DNA of 64,000 nt. Origin: Diospyros lotus. Its lineage: Eukaryota; Streptophyta; Magnoliopsida; Ericales; Ebenaceae. The notes under the pieces were generated by a model that worked only from the letters and a program-made list of their open reading frames with translations, searched no databases and had not been told where the DNA came from. Shown one piece after another: positions 47,591 to 58,591 of the stretch (its first letter is position 1; the number at the start of each line of letters is the position of its first letter). A program made the translations under genes and the position numbers. The DNA lies in NCBI RefSeq assembly GCF_014633365.1, contig NC_068350.1, positions 4,779,001 to 4,843,000 of the forward strand, read 5' to 3'.

Positions 47591-49802
47591 GTTGTCATTG
47601 TCACCCTTGACTTCCTGCCTGTTTTGTGTTCACCACAGAGGATGATTCTGGTAACTTCTTAACACACTGATCTATATTCTTTACTTCCATCTTTTTCTGT
47701 TCCACTCATTTGTGCCTATCTCTTGTTTACAGAGTCTGAATCTGAGGAGGATCTTCCAGCTTTAGCAGTGGATAAAGGCACATGCATTTGTTTTCTACTT
47801 TTGCTATTTTTTACTCAGTAGCTGTAGATTTCCTAGAATCTGCTTTCTAATTTGTTAATTTGTCTTCCCAGGAAAAGGCAGCTCACAGGCTAAACATGAA
47901 AAACCTCCTGCAATTGAGGATGCTAATATGGCAATGTCTAATCAAGCTGCAGCAAAGCAAAAGGCAAAGGTAGTGGAGCCAAAGAAAGATGCAAAAACTG
48001 TTGAAAATGATGATGTGAGCAGTGAGGATGGCATTGATACGGAAACATCTGATGATGAATTTGACTCAGATGAGGTATTTCCTAGCTCATAAAAGTTTAT
48101 TATTTTCTGTTCCTTGTGTTTTAGCTAATTACCTTTTATATTAGACCTGTTATTTGCATTTGTAAACCCATGGTTATTGTATGATTTGTGTTATAGCACT
48201 GCCAGCACACACATGTACACGTATTCATGCATGGTATGGTGTTTTTCCATAAACTGTATGCTTTTAGGTGAAGTTGGTGAGTGGAAAATATATTCAAATG
48301 ATTATGCTACTCATATATGATGGATTCTAAACATGGCTGCAATCTTATGCTATATCACATAAATGGTATCTGGATTTGAATCAAATCCTCAGAATTGTAG
48401 GTCGTATTGACCGTGACCAGTGGTTGACTAGTTATTCTCTAGGAAATTGTCCTGGATGTCTGAATCTAGAAATTGGCAATGACATTCTGGAAGATGTAGG
48501 TTTGTACTTGAATTGAACATTTTCTTTTTACAGTGATATTTTATGTGTGCACTTGATGTATATGTGTGAACAGTCAGCTTGTATCACTGTGTTCCCACAG
48601 CAATTTTGAATTTAGACTTAATTTCAGTGGTATTTATGGAGCTAAAGAGCACATAAAGCTTAGATACTTCCCTGCCCAAGTGTAAACTGTTTTTAGATGC
48701 TTCAGTGCCTAACTGTAGTAAATTTTTGGTTGTCTTATGTTTAGGACGAAGATGATTCTGAAAGTGAGGATGAAGAGACCCCAGTGACGGTAGAATATCT
48801 ACTCTGCAACACCCCCTCCCAAATCAAAACGAACAAAAAAGAAAAAAATAAAAGAAAGTTGAGAGATGGTTGGAATCTTTTATGCAGTGATCCTGGCATT
48901 TTCTTTTTTGGTTAATGCATATTGGTTTCTTCAGCTGAAGGTTGAACCAAGCAAGAAGAGGCCTCCAGAATTGGCTGCTGAGACACGCGGTCCTGATAAG
49001 AAGGCAAAATTGGTTACTCCTCAAAAGACTGGTAAATTTTTGGTTTTACTGACCTAGCCAGAAATACTTTTCCCTGGACAGTGGCGACAGATGTCTGGTT
49101 CAGTCCTTTCTGCTCATTTAACCTATTTCTTCTGTATATTTAAACCTGTGCAAACGGGAGCTGACAGACTGGGTGTTGAGTCACACAATGTGTTTAGCTT
49201 TGATACTTATCTGATTAAAAGTTCCATTTTGTCATGATTTATTGGCATTCATTCCTAAAGAAGATTAAAAAATCAGATTAAGATTAAAGAAAAACATTGT
49301 CATTGAATCATGAAATTTGTTATGAACATGTTTTTTAATGTTTCTGGATGCAGTTCCATATATTGATTATCATGTAATTAAATGTGGCACAGAATTTTTT
49401 TTTTTCCCCCAAAACAGGGTTAAGATTTTCATTCATTTTACTTTTGAGTCTCACTATTGGACCGGTGTGTTTGGATTATTCAATGCTCAAGAGGCAATCC
49501 CATTGTTTGGTGCAGATACGAAGAAAGGTGGAGGAAGTAGCGGTCATGTGGCTACACCTCATCCATCAAAACAGGCTGGAAAAGCTCCCGCTAATCAGCC
49601 AAAGCAGCAGACCCCGAAATCCGCTGGATCACATCCATGCAAGTCCTGTAACAGGTAATATTGATGGAGTCATCAAGGTTTGCTCAGTTGTACTGGAGTT
49701 GGTACAGTCTCATTCTTTTTCTTCTGTCATCATCACAGGTCATTTAACTCAGAAATTGGTTTACAATCACATACAAAGGCCAAGCACAGTGCTGGAAAGT
49801 AA
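41942..49802 (+). CDS. HDT: HD2-type (plant-specific) histone deacetylase, 10 exons, 302 residues
   Basis: HD2/nucleoplasmin-like nuclear or nucleolar chromatin protein linked to histone deacetylation and gene repression. Exons: 41942-41954, 46989-47059, 47138-47355, 47637-47650, 47733-47777, 47872-48074, 48745-48789, 48935-49031, 49516-49654, 49739-49802. They total 909 bases with no stop. The start MDFWGVEVKSG matches the family MEFWG start with Asp for Glu. HLSQ places a His at residue 25, and [20 protein letters not shown] follows. The middle is acidic ([34 protein letters not shown]), then a basic stretch [19 protein letters not shown] and a C-terminal C2H2 finger, [22 protein letters not shown]. 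Intron 3 has AT-AC borders and intron 5 appears to use a GC donor (or an alternative GT-AG pair). Intron 1 is 5.0 kb with an antisense LINE. Confidence 0.93.
41955..43224. other. Histone deacetylase intron 1, left part
   Basis: Contains the C22 run at 42199-42220. A 95-codon open frame across it (42168-42455) begins with run-encoded prolines and shows no family signature. The rest is AT-rich intron. Confidence 0.4.
42199..42220. repeat. C22 homopolymer followed by GGGG
   Basis: Twenty-two consecutive C bases and then GGGGCAGCC, in intron 1 of the histone deacetylase gene. Confidence 0.9.
43225..46059 (-). mobile_element. Near-complete RTE-clade LINE, antisense in histone deacetylase intron 1
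   Basis: On the minus strand, the 441-codon frame 44734-46059 carries most of an apurinic-type endonuclease ([50 protein letters not shown]). It continues into the linker before reverse transcriptase. RT pieces follow at 44254-44481 ([37 protein letters not shown]) and 43753-44199 ([28 protein letters not shown]). The C-terminal domain is at 43408-43698 ([11 protein letters not shown]). The 3' end has the CCCCAC...GTGGGAT motif and an AAC-repeat tail at 43226-43243 (GTT on the minus strand). The 5' end of the endonuclease is missing. Frames are broken, so it is a defective copy. TSD not found. Confidence 0.9.
46060..46988. other. Histone deacetylase intron 1, right part
   Basis: AT-rich intron ending in TTGTACAG at exon 2. 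No other feature seen. Confidence 0.4.
47356..47636 (+). other. Putative U12-type AT-AC intron (intron 3 of the histone deacetylase gene)
   Basis: The exon must end before TAA at 47378, but no GT occurs between the last recognisable codon and that stop. The sequence GA/ATATCCTTGG matches the U12 donor consensus ATATCCTT exactly. Ending the intron at CACCAC/AGAGG restores the frame to EEDDS, whereas the AG two bases later gives TGA. A branch-like CCCTTGAC (7 of 8 to TCCTTRAY) lies about 26 bases upstream of the AC, farther than usual. The intron also holds the CA/TA/GT/G30 repeat. Confidence 0.7.
47505..47588. repeat. (CA)11-(TA)6-(GT)10-G30 compound repeat
   Basis: CA repeat 47505-47526, TA repeat 47527-47538, GT repeat 47539-47558 and a 30-base G run 47559-47588. 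The CA and GT arms are complementary, so transcript and single-stranded DNA can form a long hairpin beside a G run. It lies within the putative AT-AC intron, on the sense strand of the histone deacetylase gene. Confidence 0.92.
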
Positions 49803-52517
49803 AATGGAGTTGAAGAGTGAGCTATTGAGCCCTTTGGTTTAGGTGATCTTGTTTTGTCTATGGGATGTGTAGAGAAAATCAGCCATCCAGTTAGGTACCT
49901 GCTGGTTCATCTTAGTAAATAAGGTAATTCTAGTATGTACTGGGCGTTGCTTTATGTGCTGTAAAACTTTGGTGTCAAGTACACTATGGATGGATAATGC
50001 TAGCGTTGTCGTGGGTTTGGTTGCTCATCTGATCTCGCCTTGTTTTCACACCAGCTGTTACTATTGTAAGTACTCCTTCCTAGTTCACTACTTGCCAGAT
50101 GTTTCAAAGATAAGAGGGTGATTTGAACAGCCGGTAGCCATCCGATTAGTTTTAAGCATGCTTAAGGGAACTCCGGATCGGGGATGCCATTACCATTGCC
50201 ATCTCACAGAGAATATAGGTTTGCTTGATATGTTATGTTGTCCTGTGGATTGTCGTCTTGTTGTAGCTGTTTCTTAACTCAATGGGAGAAAGGAGGGGGG
50301 GGTCGCAGATGAATATGTTGTGTAGGCGGGAAAGTTTGATGCTGCCTTGTGGATGAAAAAATTTCAATTTTTCAACGGGGGAAGGTACATAGAGGACGAG
50401 TATGCAGTACTCCGGCTGCCCTTGACGCACTTATTTAATTATTTTTATTTTATTTTATATGCATATATGATTTTGTGGGTGTTTTCTTTTAGATATAGGA
50501 TTGTTATCTAAAAAATGTCTTTTGATACTTATTGTTAAAATTGATTTTCTTTATCTTTATTTTGAATGTAAAAAACATTTTATTTGTTAATTTTTGGGTA
50601 TTATTTTAAACGTTGTATTAGTAATTTCTAATTTGAAAAGCTAATAATAGACACGGTATGAAATTTCTAGTCTTATAAGCACTTCTCCCAAAGGAAAAAA
50701 AAAACAAACAAACAAGTCTGCAAGCCCCGTAAGTTTATGGTTTATCTAAAGTCATTTTCTTTGTACTCTCGGACTCAACTTTTGTAGATAAGAAATTCTC
50801 CAGTCATTTTCTAGGATTTTCATTTTGCCAAGGCAAAAATTGGAGTAACATGGCGGGATCAATTCAAGTTTGTTTCTATTTGATCATATTGCTTCCAATG
50901 AGTAGATCTACGTATATTTCTCCAAAATGAGTGAGCATTTGCCCTTCTCAAATATGTCCATGTGAGTTTAAACGACGACGGTAACTTAAAAACTGACGAA
51001 TTTTGCTATTGGATTGGTAGAATAATAACAATCCTGTTGAAAACAAAATTTGGCTACCACATCTTGTAATTGTTTCCTTCTAATAGAAAATAAATTCACA
51101 ATCGATGATCATTGACCTTCACAAGACACATCTAAGAATAAACCCCGAGGAGGGGCTTGGATAATTACCACGTGAAGGCTGCAAAAGGAGACTTTCACCA
51201 TTATAAAAGCAAAAGCAAATGGCTAAGATTGCCCCACTCTTCCCATCCCATACAAGCATACATTGACATGGCACATATTTTACCTATAAATCGACCGAAA
51301 AACCCGAAGCCGAAAAGAAAACCACAAACATTTAGGAGCAGTATTAGTGTTGTCACATTAAATAATCTGAAACTGCTTAATGCAAAAGGCGAAGTACAGA
51401 CATTCCTGAACAAATACTGGTGTTGGTGCCGCTGCTGCTACTATGGCATACTGTCAATCCAATGAAGTCTGGTATCATCAGTTTAAATGCTACGGGCTGC
51501 TAACTTGATCAGATCCTGTAAAGTTGCTCTGCAGACATTTGTAGCAAGCAAACCTGTATACAAATATCATGGTAAGGTGCTTGTGGAAAAGATGAGGCTC
51601 ATTCCCGGAAGCAGGAATACCTGAACCTGCAAAACTAGTGAAATTCGTAAGACCGCTAACTCGTTGAGGAAATATATAGAAGGATATCCATGTTATTGTA
51701 TCAAAATTAAAAAATGTACTTATCAGGAAAAAAAAAAAAAAAAAAAGGAAGCAGATAAGAGCTATAGCTTCTTTTGGTTAAAAATGGGTTGAGGATGTCA
51801 TGAACCTGCAGATGCTATTCTTGCCATGCGAGTGATGGTGTGCACAAAGTTTTCATGCCAAACATGAGAAGCCTTTCACTCTGCTAACAAGAGAATGATG
51901 GCTGGAAAATAATATGAAATTTGCAACACATGGGTGAGAAAGTATACCCTTGTGCACAAATGTGAGAAATCAAGGTTTCTCTCAATAAACTGGAAAATGT
52001 CAAATATGGCCCATGCGTCTTTCATGACAAATATACTTTTGTTTGAAGTATGTTAATATCCTAACCAAGATTAAAGAAACTTTTACAAAACAAATTTTGG
52101 GAAATACTGCAGGGGAAATTTTGGTTTCACCATGCACAAGTGGAAAATCTGCACAAAATCCATTAGAAAATAATGACTTAAGAACAGAGATGTTGAGTAG
52201 TGGAGAATAGAATGGGTTCTAGTATAGGCATTCAAGTTCTGCACGGTCACTGTCTCTTCCCTAAATTTGTTTTCATCTTCTTTTAGCGGATGGTAGGAGA
52301 AAAAAAGGAAAAAAAAAATGCTTTTACTTTCAATATCATATAACAATGAACCTGTACTCCACCTGCACAGTGGAAAATGGACTGTAAGCTATCTTTTCTA
52401 AAATGTACTTCCCAAAATATAAAATAAGCTAAATATGTTGTATTTTAAATTTCAAGGCAATGTAAAGATTCTTTAAAGAATTTAAGAGCGAGCCTGGGCA
52501 CAAACCAGACGGTTGGA
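49803..52517. other. Convergent spacer between the histone deacetylase and U2AF35 genes
   Basis: Should contain both 3' UTRs. The largest open frames (51157-51465 plus, 51201-51413 minus) have no recognisable domain. A-runs are near 51728-51746. No gene identified. Confidence 0.4.
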
Positions 52518-55500
52518 TCAGTAGTCATAATCTCCTTGCTGCTGCTGATGAGAATCATCATATCGATCTCCATTCCTTGCAAGGCCATTGCTATCAATAT
52601 CATTTCTACTGTTACTGTTTTTATTAGCAGCCTCTGCTTGTTCCCTTTCCCTGTTCCACTGCTCAATCTTTGCTCTTCTCTCAGCACTGCCTTCTCTTCC
52701 AGGGCTCCTATTTCTATGTTCCCTGGGGCTTCTGCTTCGCCCAACCCTTTGTCCTGGACTTCTGCTTCTAGGTCTCCTGCCCCTATCGTGATGGCGGTGA
52801 TCTCGGTCATCACCTCTCCTACCAGAACCACGACCACCATGCGGTCGCTCTTCATAATTGCGATGTCGCTGTGGACTGCGGCTGTGCCTTCGGCCACCCC
52901 TCCCAAATAATTGCCGCCTCAATTCTCTATTTAGTGAACAAAAAAAATAAAAAAGCAATACAATGATCCCTTTAAGTTTATGCAACTAAAAACAAACCTC
53001 CAACATGAAATGTTCAATCACCAAGCAAACCCACCTGCTAATCTTTTTCAGATGCATGAAGTTGCAATAGCCACCTCTATTGCAGACATTTTCCTCATAT
53101 TGCCGACATGTAGCTTCACGAAAATCGGTCACAGGAGAGAAGTCAACAATAATGGGGTGCCCTAAAACATAGAAGCTATGTCAGCTGAACCGTGTTTGAT
53201 AACATTATTTCCACTTATTTTAGTTTAACTTATTGAATAATCAGATAAGAACGAAAAGAGTAATAATATAAAGTAAAAACATATCAAACCATAATCCCAC
53301 TGGGTGGGGGACTACAATATAAAGTAAAAAAATTTCCGGTACTACCAATGTTCTCCCTCCCTTGATGAGTGATTACAGTATGTTCAACCCATCTTTCTTT
53401 AGTGGTTTACCCCCAAGGGCCATCAGAAAGTAACTTGAAAATTTTCCTGTAATACCATTTTCTTTCCCTCCTGCATAGGTGGTTAAAAGTAAATTCAAGT
53501 CCCCCGCCCCCCCCCCCCCCCCCCCCCCCAAAGGCCATTTCCTGCATTACCAATTTCTGCCATAGGACTGGCAACGTGGTGATCCTACTCCATCCCTGGC
53601 CAAGGAACTACAGCCCCCTCCAAATGGGTAACATATTTAACTCTCAACCCAAAATCCCATTTATACCAAAACTCCCTGCTTCATTTAAGCTAATTGGGAT
53701 TGGCACGGGAAAATTAAGGTAGACAACCCACATAAAATTCAAAAATAAAAATAACAATACCCAGTAAGTTAACACAAATAAAAAGATCATATATTGCTAA
53801 GAGAGAAATAATTTTATGTGCATGATAGGAGCAGAAAAAATAAATAAATAAAACTAACTGCTTCTCTTATAATAAAGGTATTTTAGGATTTATTGGAAAT
53901 AATTTTAAAAAAAAATAATTGTTATCATTAGAATATGATAGGGGAATTTCACACTAGCATTTGCGAGGTTCCTCACTCACCCCGTCCCAAGTGCACTTCA
54001 AGTTACCTCTCTTGCAAGCCATCCCCAACCAGATCATCCCCAACCCAGTCCCATTATGGCTGGCACATCATTTTTCAGGTCAATCAAAATAAAATTCCAT
54101 AGAATTTAAGCATTTATTTTGCTTCACTGCACTTAAACAAATATATGTATAGTGTAATTGTTTCAGTTTGTTTTGACCCAAAAGTGATGACTACAGTTGC
54201 CCTCATTTTGGGCCTTTTTTTTTTTTTTTTGGGGGGGGGGGGGGGGGTTTAATTGACCTAAAACACATATGACCTGCAAATTGAAATTCCAAAGTTGGAG
54301 CAGGTACAGAAGTGACTAATTTTCCTGCAACTTCTCACAACCATGAAAAAGCGCAATAAGAGAAATGAGAGCAAAAATGTGATATAAGCCTCTCTACTGA
54401 TCAATCAAGAGAGAATAGGGTATGATAGAGGAAGGTGGTATGGAATTCCCCTGTTTTCTTAGTGATAATGTTGGAAGCAGCTAAGGATTTTTCTTTCTAA
54501 ATAAAATAGAAGCAACTGATGTTTTTAAGTTACACGGATGACAAAAGTTTCTTCGTCTAATTCATAGGTAGTGCAAAGGCTGTAAGGTCAATAATATATA
54601 AATTTACTAAACTCTCTTTGTTAATATGATATAACGCATCAATCAAGTTCACTTTTCTATCTCTGTTATTTTATAGTTGCCTTGAGTTTTGAGTATATGT
54701 AGCAGATGCCCATTGCACCTTTTCTATGTTTTGAGCAAAGGTTTTATGAGATATTGGCATCCAATGTGTCTGGAGCATCTGTGGGTAGTTGACAAGTTAC
54801 TTACAAATAAGCAAATAACGAGCTGCTAAGAAGGTAGTTTATAAACATTCACATCTATAGAAGTAAAAGGAGGATATCCTGTTGTTGTATCAAATAACAA
54901 TGGATGTGCAAACATTCAAAAAAAGATGAAATAAGAACTGATATAATATGTAACTAAACAATTAAGATGATTTGGACATATGAATAAAAGACTGATAGAA
55001 GCAACAGTAAGGTGAGTGAATGAAATGGAAGAAATTTGTAACAGAAGAGAAAGAGAAAGATCAAAAAAAACTTGTCGGGATATCCTTAAACATGATGTAA
55101 GATATAATGGTCTTACAAAGGGTATGACCATGGATAAAGTCGATTGAAGACATAGAATTCAAGCAACCAATCACACCAATAGGATTAAGGCCTGTGATTG
55201 TTGTTGCTAGGCAAAGTTTTAAGTTAATAAGCCACACTCAAAGACTTTGGGAAAGGGTAATTGAGCAAAGGTTAATAAGGACATCAAAGTGTCTAAAAAT
55301 TAATGTAGCTCCATGTCTGGTAGATCAATGATGGTAACGACATACTTGATGAGGTGTTTGTTGAAGAGGCCTAGAGATAAACAAAACTATTGATACATAG
55401 TGTTCATAGATTTTAAAAAAGCTCATCACAAATTATTTAAAAAGGTTTTTTTAGATGAGAAAGTAATATAAATTGCCCAGATATTGATTAGTAATGATTT

Positions 55501-56560
55501 GTATTATGGGGCAAAAACATGTATTAGAACTTGTGAAAGGGATATGGGAGTTTACAATTACAATTGAATTACATAAAGAATTTGTAAAATTGCCCGATTT
55601 AGACCATTAACATCTGTAGCATTGAGGGTATATATTTCCTTCAGTAAAACAACTTTAGCATTGGAACATATCAGAAACCAACACTGATAAGCTGAATGTA
55701 TGATGGAAAAGCAGCCACTGGGACAACTGTGTTGCATCACCTTTTTAATAGAGGTGCTTATGAGTCAGGTTGGTTTGGGAGACTCAACATTAATTGTGAC
55801 TGGATTTATAATTTTGTACCCATAATCAACCCAATCATAAAGTAAAACCAAACCAAACCAAACCAATCCAATCTAATCAAAATTGGACTTGATGAAGTGG
55901 AGTTTTGGGTCCAGTATAACTGTTCCAAGTATCCAAGATGGTGAACAAAAGATAATGAAATCAAACAAAGTAAAAGGGAGAAATGTGGTGGAAGAGTGTT
56001 TACATAGCAGTGAGTGAAAAAATTGCTAGCCTACTACAGAAAATAGAAATTTGAGATAAAATACGCATGTGAGAGTTACAGGGAGTTCTGTCACCACAAA
56101 AGATGCAGAGCTGCGATAAGATGTTCTTAGATCTGAGTTCAGAGTTCAATGTGGATATAGAATAAGAATTACTACTAGGTATGGAAAAATTTTAGCAAGC
56201 TCTAATACAAGCTTATTCGGTCAGTAGGTCTACAAGTGCCCCTACTTTCTATGTGTTCATGTGTGGTATATTTTATCTTAAATATATCTAGATCAGAGTG
56301 CAACTAACCTGCATAAAACCTTCCAGTCAAGTTCTGGAGCGCACTGGCAGCATGTTCTGCTTCTCTAAACTGCACATACACATTACCCACCTGCATGATT
56401 CATAATAAAGATTAAGAGAATCTCAATAACAAATTAACAAAACACTAAGAATAAAACTATAGACAAGAGGTACCATGTGGTCAGCCAAATTGTCACAGAT
56501 ATTAAGGTTCTCAATCTCCCCATACTTGCTTAGCTCCTCAAACAAATCTTCGTAAAAATC
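52518..56560 (-). CDS. U2AF35: U2AF small subunit (U2AF35), last four coding exons; first exon outside window
   Basis: Splicing factor that recognises the AG of 3' splice sites together with U2AF65. Exons in transcript order: 56560-56474 ([19 protein letters not shown]), 56390-56309 ([20 protein letters not shown]), 53161-53035 ([34 protein letters not shown]) and 52926-52518 ([20 protein letters not shown] to the end DYDY, stop at 52518). These give the UHM/RRM-like domain, the second CCCH zinc finger (C-x7-C-x5-C-x3-H) and an RS/RG-rich tail, 234 residues in all. All borders are GT-AG and phases agree. The N-terminal exon with the first zinc finger is not found up to 64000, so intron 1 is at least 7.4 kb. 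The tail lacks stops or shifts. Confidence 0.95.
53501..53529. repeat. Interrupted poly-C run (29 bases)
   Basis: CCCCCG followed by 23 C bases, in a U2AF35 intron. Confidence 0.9.
54215..54247. repeat. T16-G17 run
   Basis: Sixteen T bases directly followed by seventeen G bases. Confidence 0.9.
54930..55205 (+). mobile_element. Decayed RTE LINE 3' end in a U2AF35 intron
   Basis: Plus-strand translation with stops gives RWFGHM, then a decayed basic [14 protein letters not shown] segment (RERERSKKT) and MTMDKVD before AGGCCTGTGATTGTTGTTG. This is the layout of the RTE C-terminus and tail, from a family more diverged than the other copies here. Confidence 0.65.
55208..55560 (+). mobile_element. 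Decayed RTE LINE reverse transcriptase fragment
   Basis: Translation in shifting frames gives [14 protein letters not shown], a remnant of the FIDFKKAH catalytic block, and TCIRTCERD. These align with the RTE RT segments seen at 43753-44481. It lies after the 3'-end fragment of the same strand, so the two are separate insertions or a rearrangement. Confidence 0.6.
55561..56308. other. U2AF35 intron, right part
   Basis: At about 55755-55900 the sequence GAGGTGCTTATGAGTCAGG followed by AACCAAACC units recalls the MITE in the MDHAR intron. No end could be fixed on the right. Remainder plain. Confidence 0.3.
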
Positions 56561-57174
56561 CTGCATTGTAGCACAACTCTTACAGATTCCAGAAAAGAAA
56601 AGAGGGGGGAAATAAACATTTTACCAATTATGCTCTCCATAACATTAGCAATTTGAGAAATGAAAATAGAAAAGAAAGTTATCCTTGTTATCTAAGTAAA
56701 AGATGCACCCCCAAACCTGCCACAAAGGTGCACAGTTCTGGTAGAGAAAATAATGAAACTGATAAAAATCACAAACCTGTGTAGTGTGTACAGCTATTCA
56801 AACAACAAAAACAAACCTCAATACCCCCAAATTTTGTGAATTTACTAGGGAGTAGGTCTAAAAAGAGTCACAAATAGAAAATAAGGCAAAAAAATGACAA
56901 CAATTATAAGCTCGTCCAGAAACTATATCAGTACTATGTTGGATTGCTAACAAGCATGATAAAAAGATGAACATTAAGAGAAAATTGCCATCACTTCAAA
57001 AACAGGAAGGAGATGCACAATAAGAACAATCACAAACCTTAATCCCACTAGGTGGGGTTGGCTATATGAAAGAGATGTACAACACAACAATCTAAATTGA
57101 GAGACTTGAGTGAGAACAATGATCCGGGGCACCACATGAGAATCGAGTCACACCATAGCCAAAATCAATGAACA
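56561..57174. other. U2AF35 large intron, proximal part
   Basis: AT-rich. At about 57041-57070 a short reverse-oriented RTE LINE tail relic (TTAATCCCACTAGGTGGGG) is visible. Confidence 0.45.
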
Positions 57175-57300
57175 TGTTAGAATTGGGAGCACTAGCAGTC
57201 CTCGAAATCAAGATTAGATTGCACTCTTGGCACTCTCACAACTCACTGGTATAACGTACAACAGAAATAAAACAATAACAAAATTGAATGAATAAAGAAA

Positions 57301-57926
57301 TGTTGTGTCATTTGTATTAGACTAGGAGTCATGTAAAATTGGGTATTTCATATTATTACTGCATTTGTATGTTTTATTTCCTGTTATATAGTTAGATTTA
57401 AGTTTCTTCTAGAAGTTCTGTTTCTAGAAGGATGACTGACCGGCATGTTTGTTATTCTCGGTCAGTCGGTCAGTTTGTTTGCCTTGTAACTAATGATCCT
57501 ATAGCCTATAAATAAGGATCGTGGGATAGGAGTTAGGTATCAGTTTTCTGTGCACTTCATTCCGTGAGGGGTTTACTCCTGTTTTCTGTCTTGTGTTCGG
57601 GATTGAGTGAGAGGTGCGAGTAAGGCTGGGTTAGTCTTGTAATCTTGGAATTCTGTTAGCCTTCAGGTATATGGGCTAGGTAGAATTAAGGTCCTCTTTG
57701 TAATCATCCTGAAGATTGTCAAGATAGTGGATTGGGTGGCACATTTGTCAGTCTGGACGTAGGTCTCTTTTAGAGACCGGACCAGGATAAATCCTTCTGT
57801 GTTCTTACTGTATTTCGTTTATTTTCTTGTGTGGTTCTCATATCGTTTTCATCTCGGGTGAGAGAGAGTTCAAGTGAGTCATTTGAGGTGAGGAAATCTC
57901 AGGGAGAGTTGTGTTCATCTCTAACA
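57301..57926 (+). mobile_element. Solo copia LTR inserted in another copia LTR, TSD AGAAA
   Basis: 626 bases from TGTTGTGTCATT to ATCTCTAACA with AGAAA on both sides (57296-57300 and 57927-57931). Shared blocks (TTCTAGAAGG, GGTCAGTCGGTCAG, TATAAATAAGG, GTAGGTCTC, GACCAGGATAA) show it belongs to the same lineage as the LTRs at 29282 and 34046, in the same orientation. Confidence 0.9.
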
Positions 57927-58591
57927 AGAAAGAACAATCAAACCACAAGAACGCCGATTTATCCAGGTTCAGACTGATTAAAACCAGTCCAATATCCAGC
58001 CGCTTTCAAAGAGAGCAATCCACTAGAACTTGATGAAAACCAGTACAAGAATCACACTCGCACAATCGCTTTTCCCTCACTGATACACAAGAACTCTCAC
58101 CAAGATTACAAGACTATCTTTCTAGACTTTCTCTCACAATACAGCTCTTAGAAACTATCACTGAGAGTGATCACAGTGCAAGGTACCTGCAGTCTACCCT
58201 CACCCCCTTTATTTATAGACTAAAGGGCGTGAATTACAATATGAGAAATAACCAGGATCGATTTTCCCTATCTACCCCTCACTTAACAAAACCATACAGT
58301 TAGCCTATTTACCTAACTGCCACTGCCGCACACAAATACCTCAAATAGACATGTCTGACTCCCTCTAATCTTCCAGCCACTCAAAGCAAAATTGAATTAA
58401 CAATTCTCCACCGTTTTGATTGAGTTGCTGCCTGAAACCTGTCTTCATCAAGCTGCTTATCATCTGAACCTGCATAAAACTGATCATTTACACAAAATAA
58501 CCTGTAAGAGTCTTAAACAATGGTGTCAACTTAGACATAGGAATTGCCTTTGTGAATATATCGGCTGCATTTTCTTCACCAGCTACCTTAA

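Larger units (their letters stand above)
53162..54929. other. U2AF35 intron with homopolymer runs
   Basis: Holds a C-rich run (53501-53529, one G at 53506) and a T16-G17 run (54215-54247). A short motif AATCCCACTGGGTGGGGG at about 53291 looks like the end of an RTE LINE in reverse. Otherwise featureless. Confidence 0.45.

Noticed and set aside
47362..47610. 82-codon frame with CVCVCV and poly-Gly
   Set aside because: Translation of the GT and G30 repeats within an intron.
52536..52910. 124-codon plus-strand frame
   Set aside because: Antisense shadow of the U2AF35 arginine/serine-rich exon.
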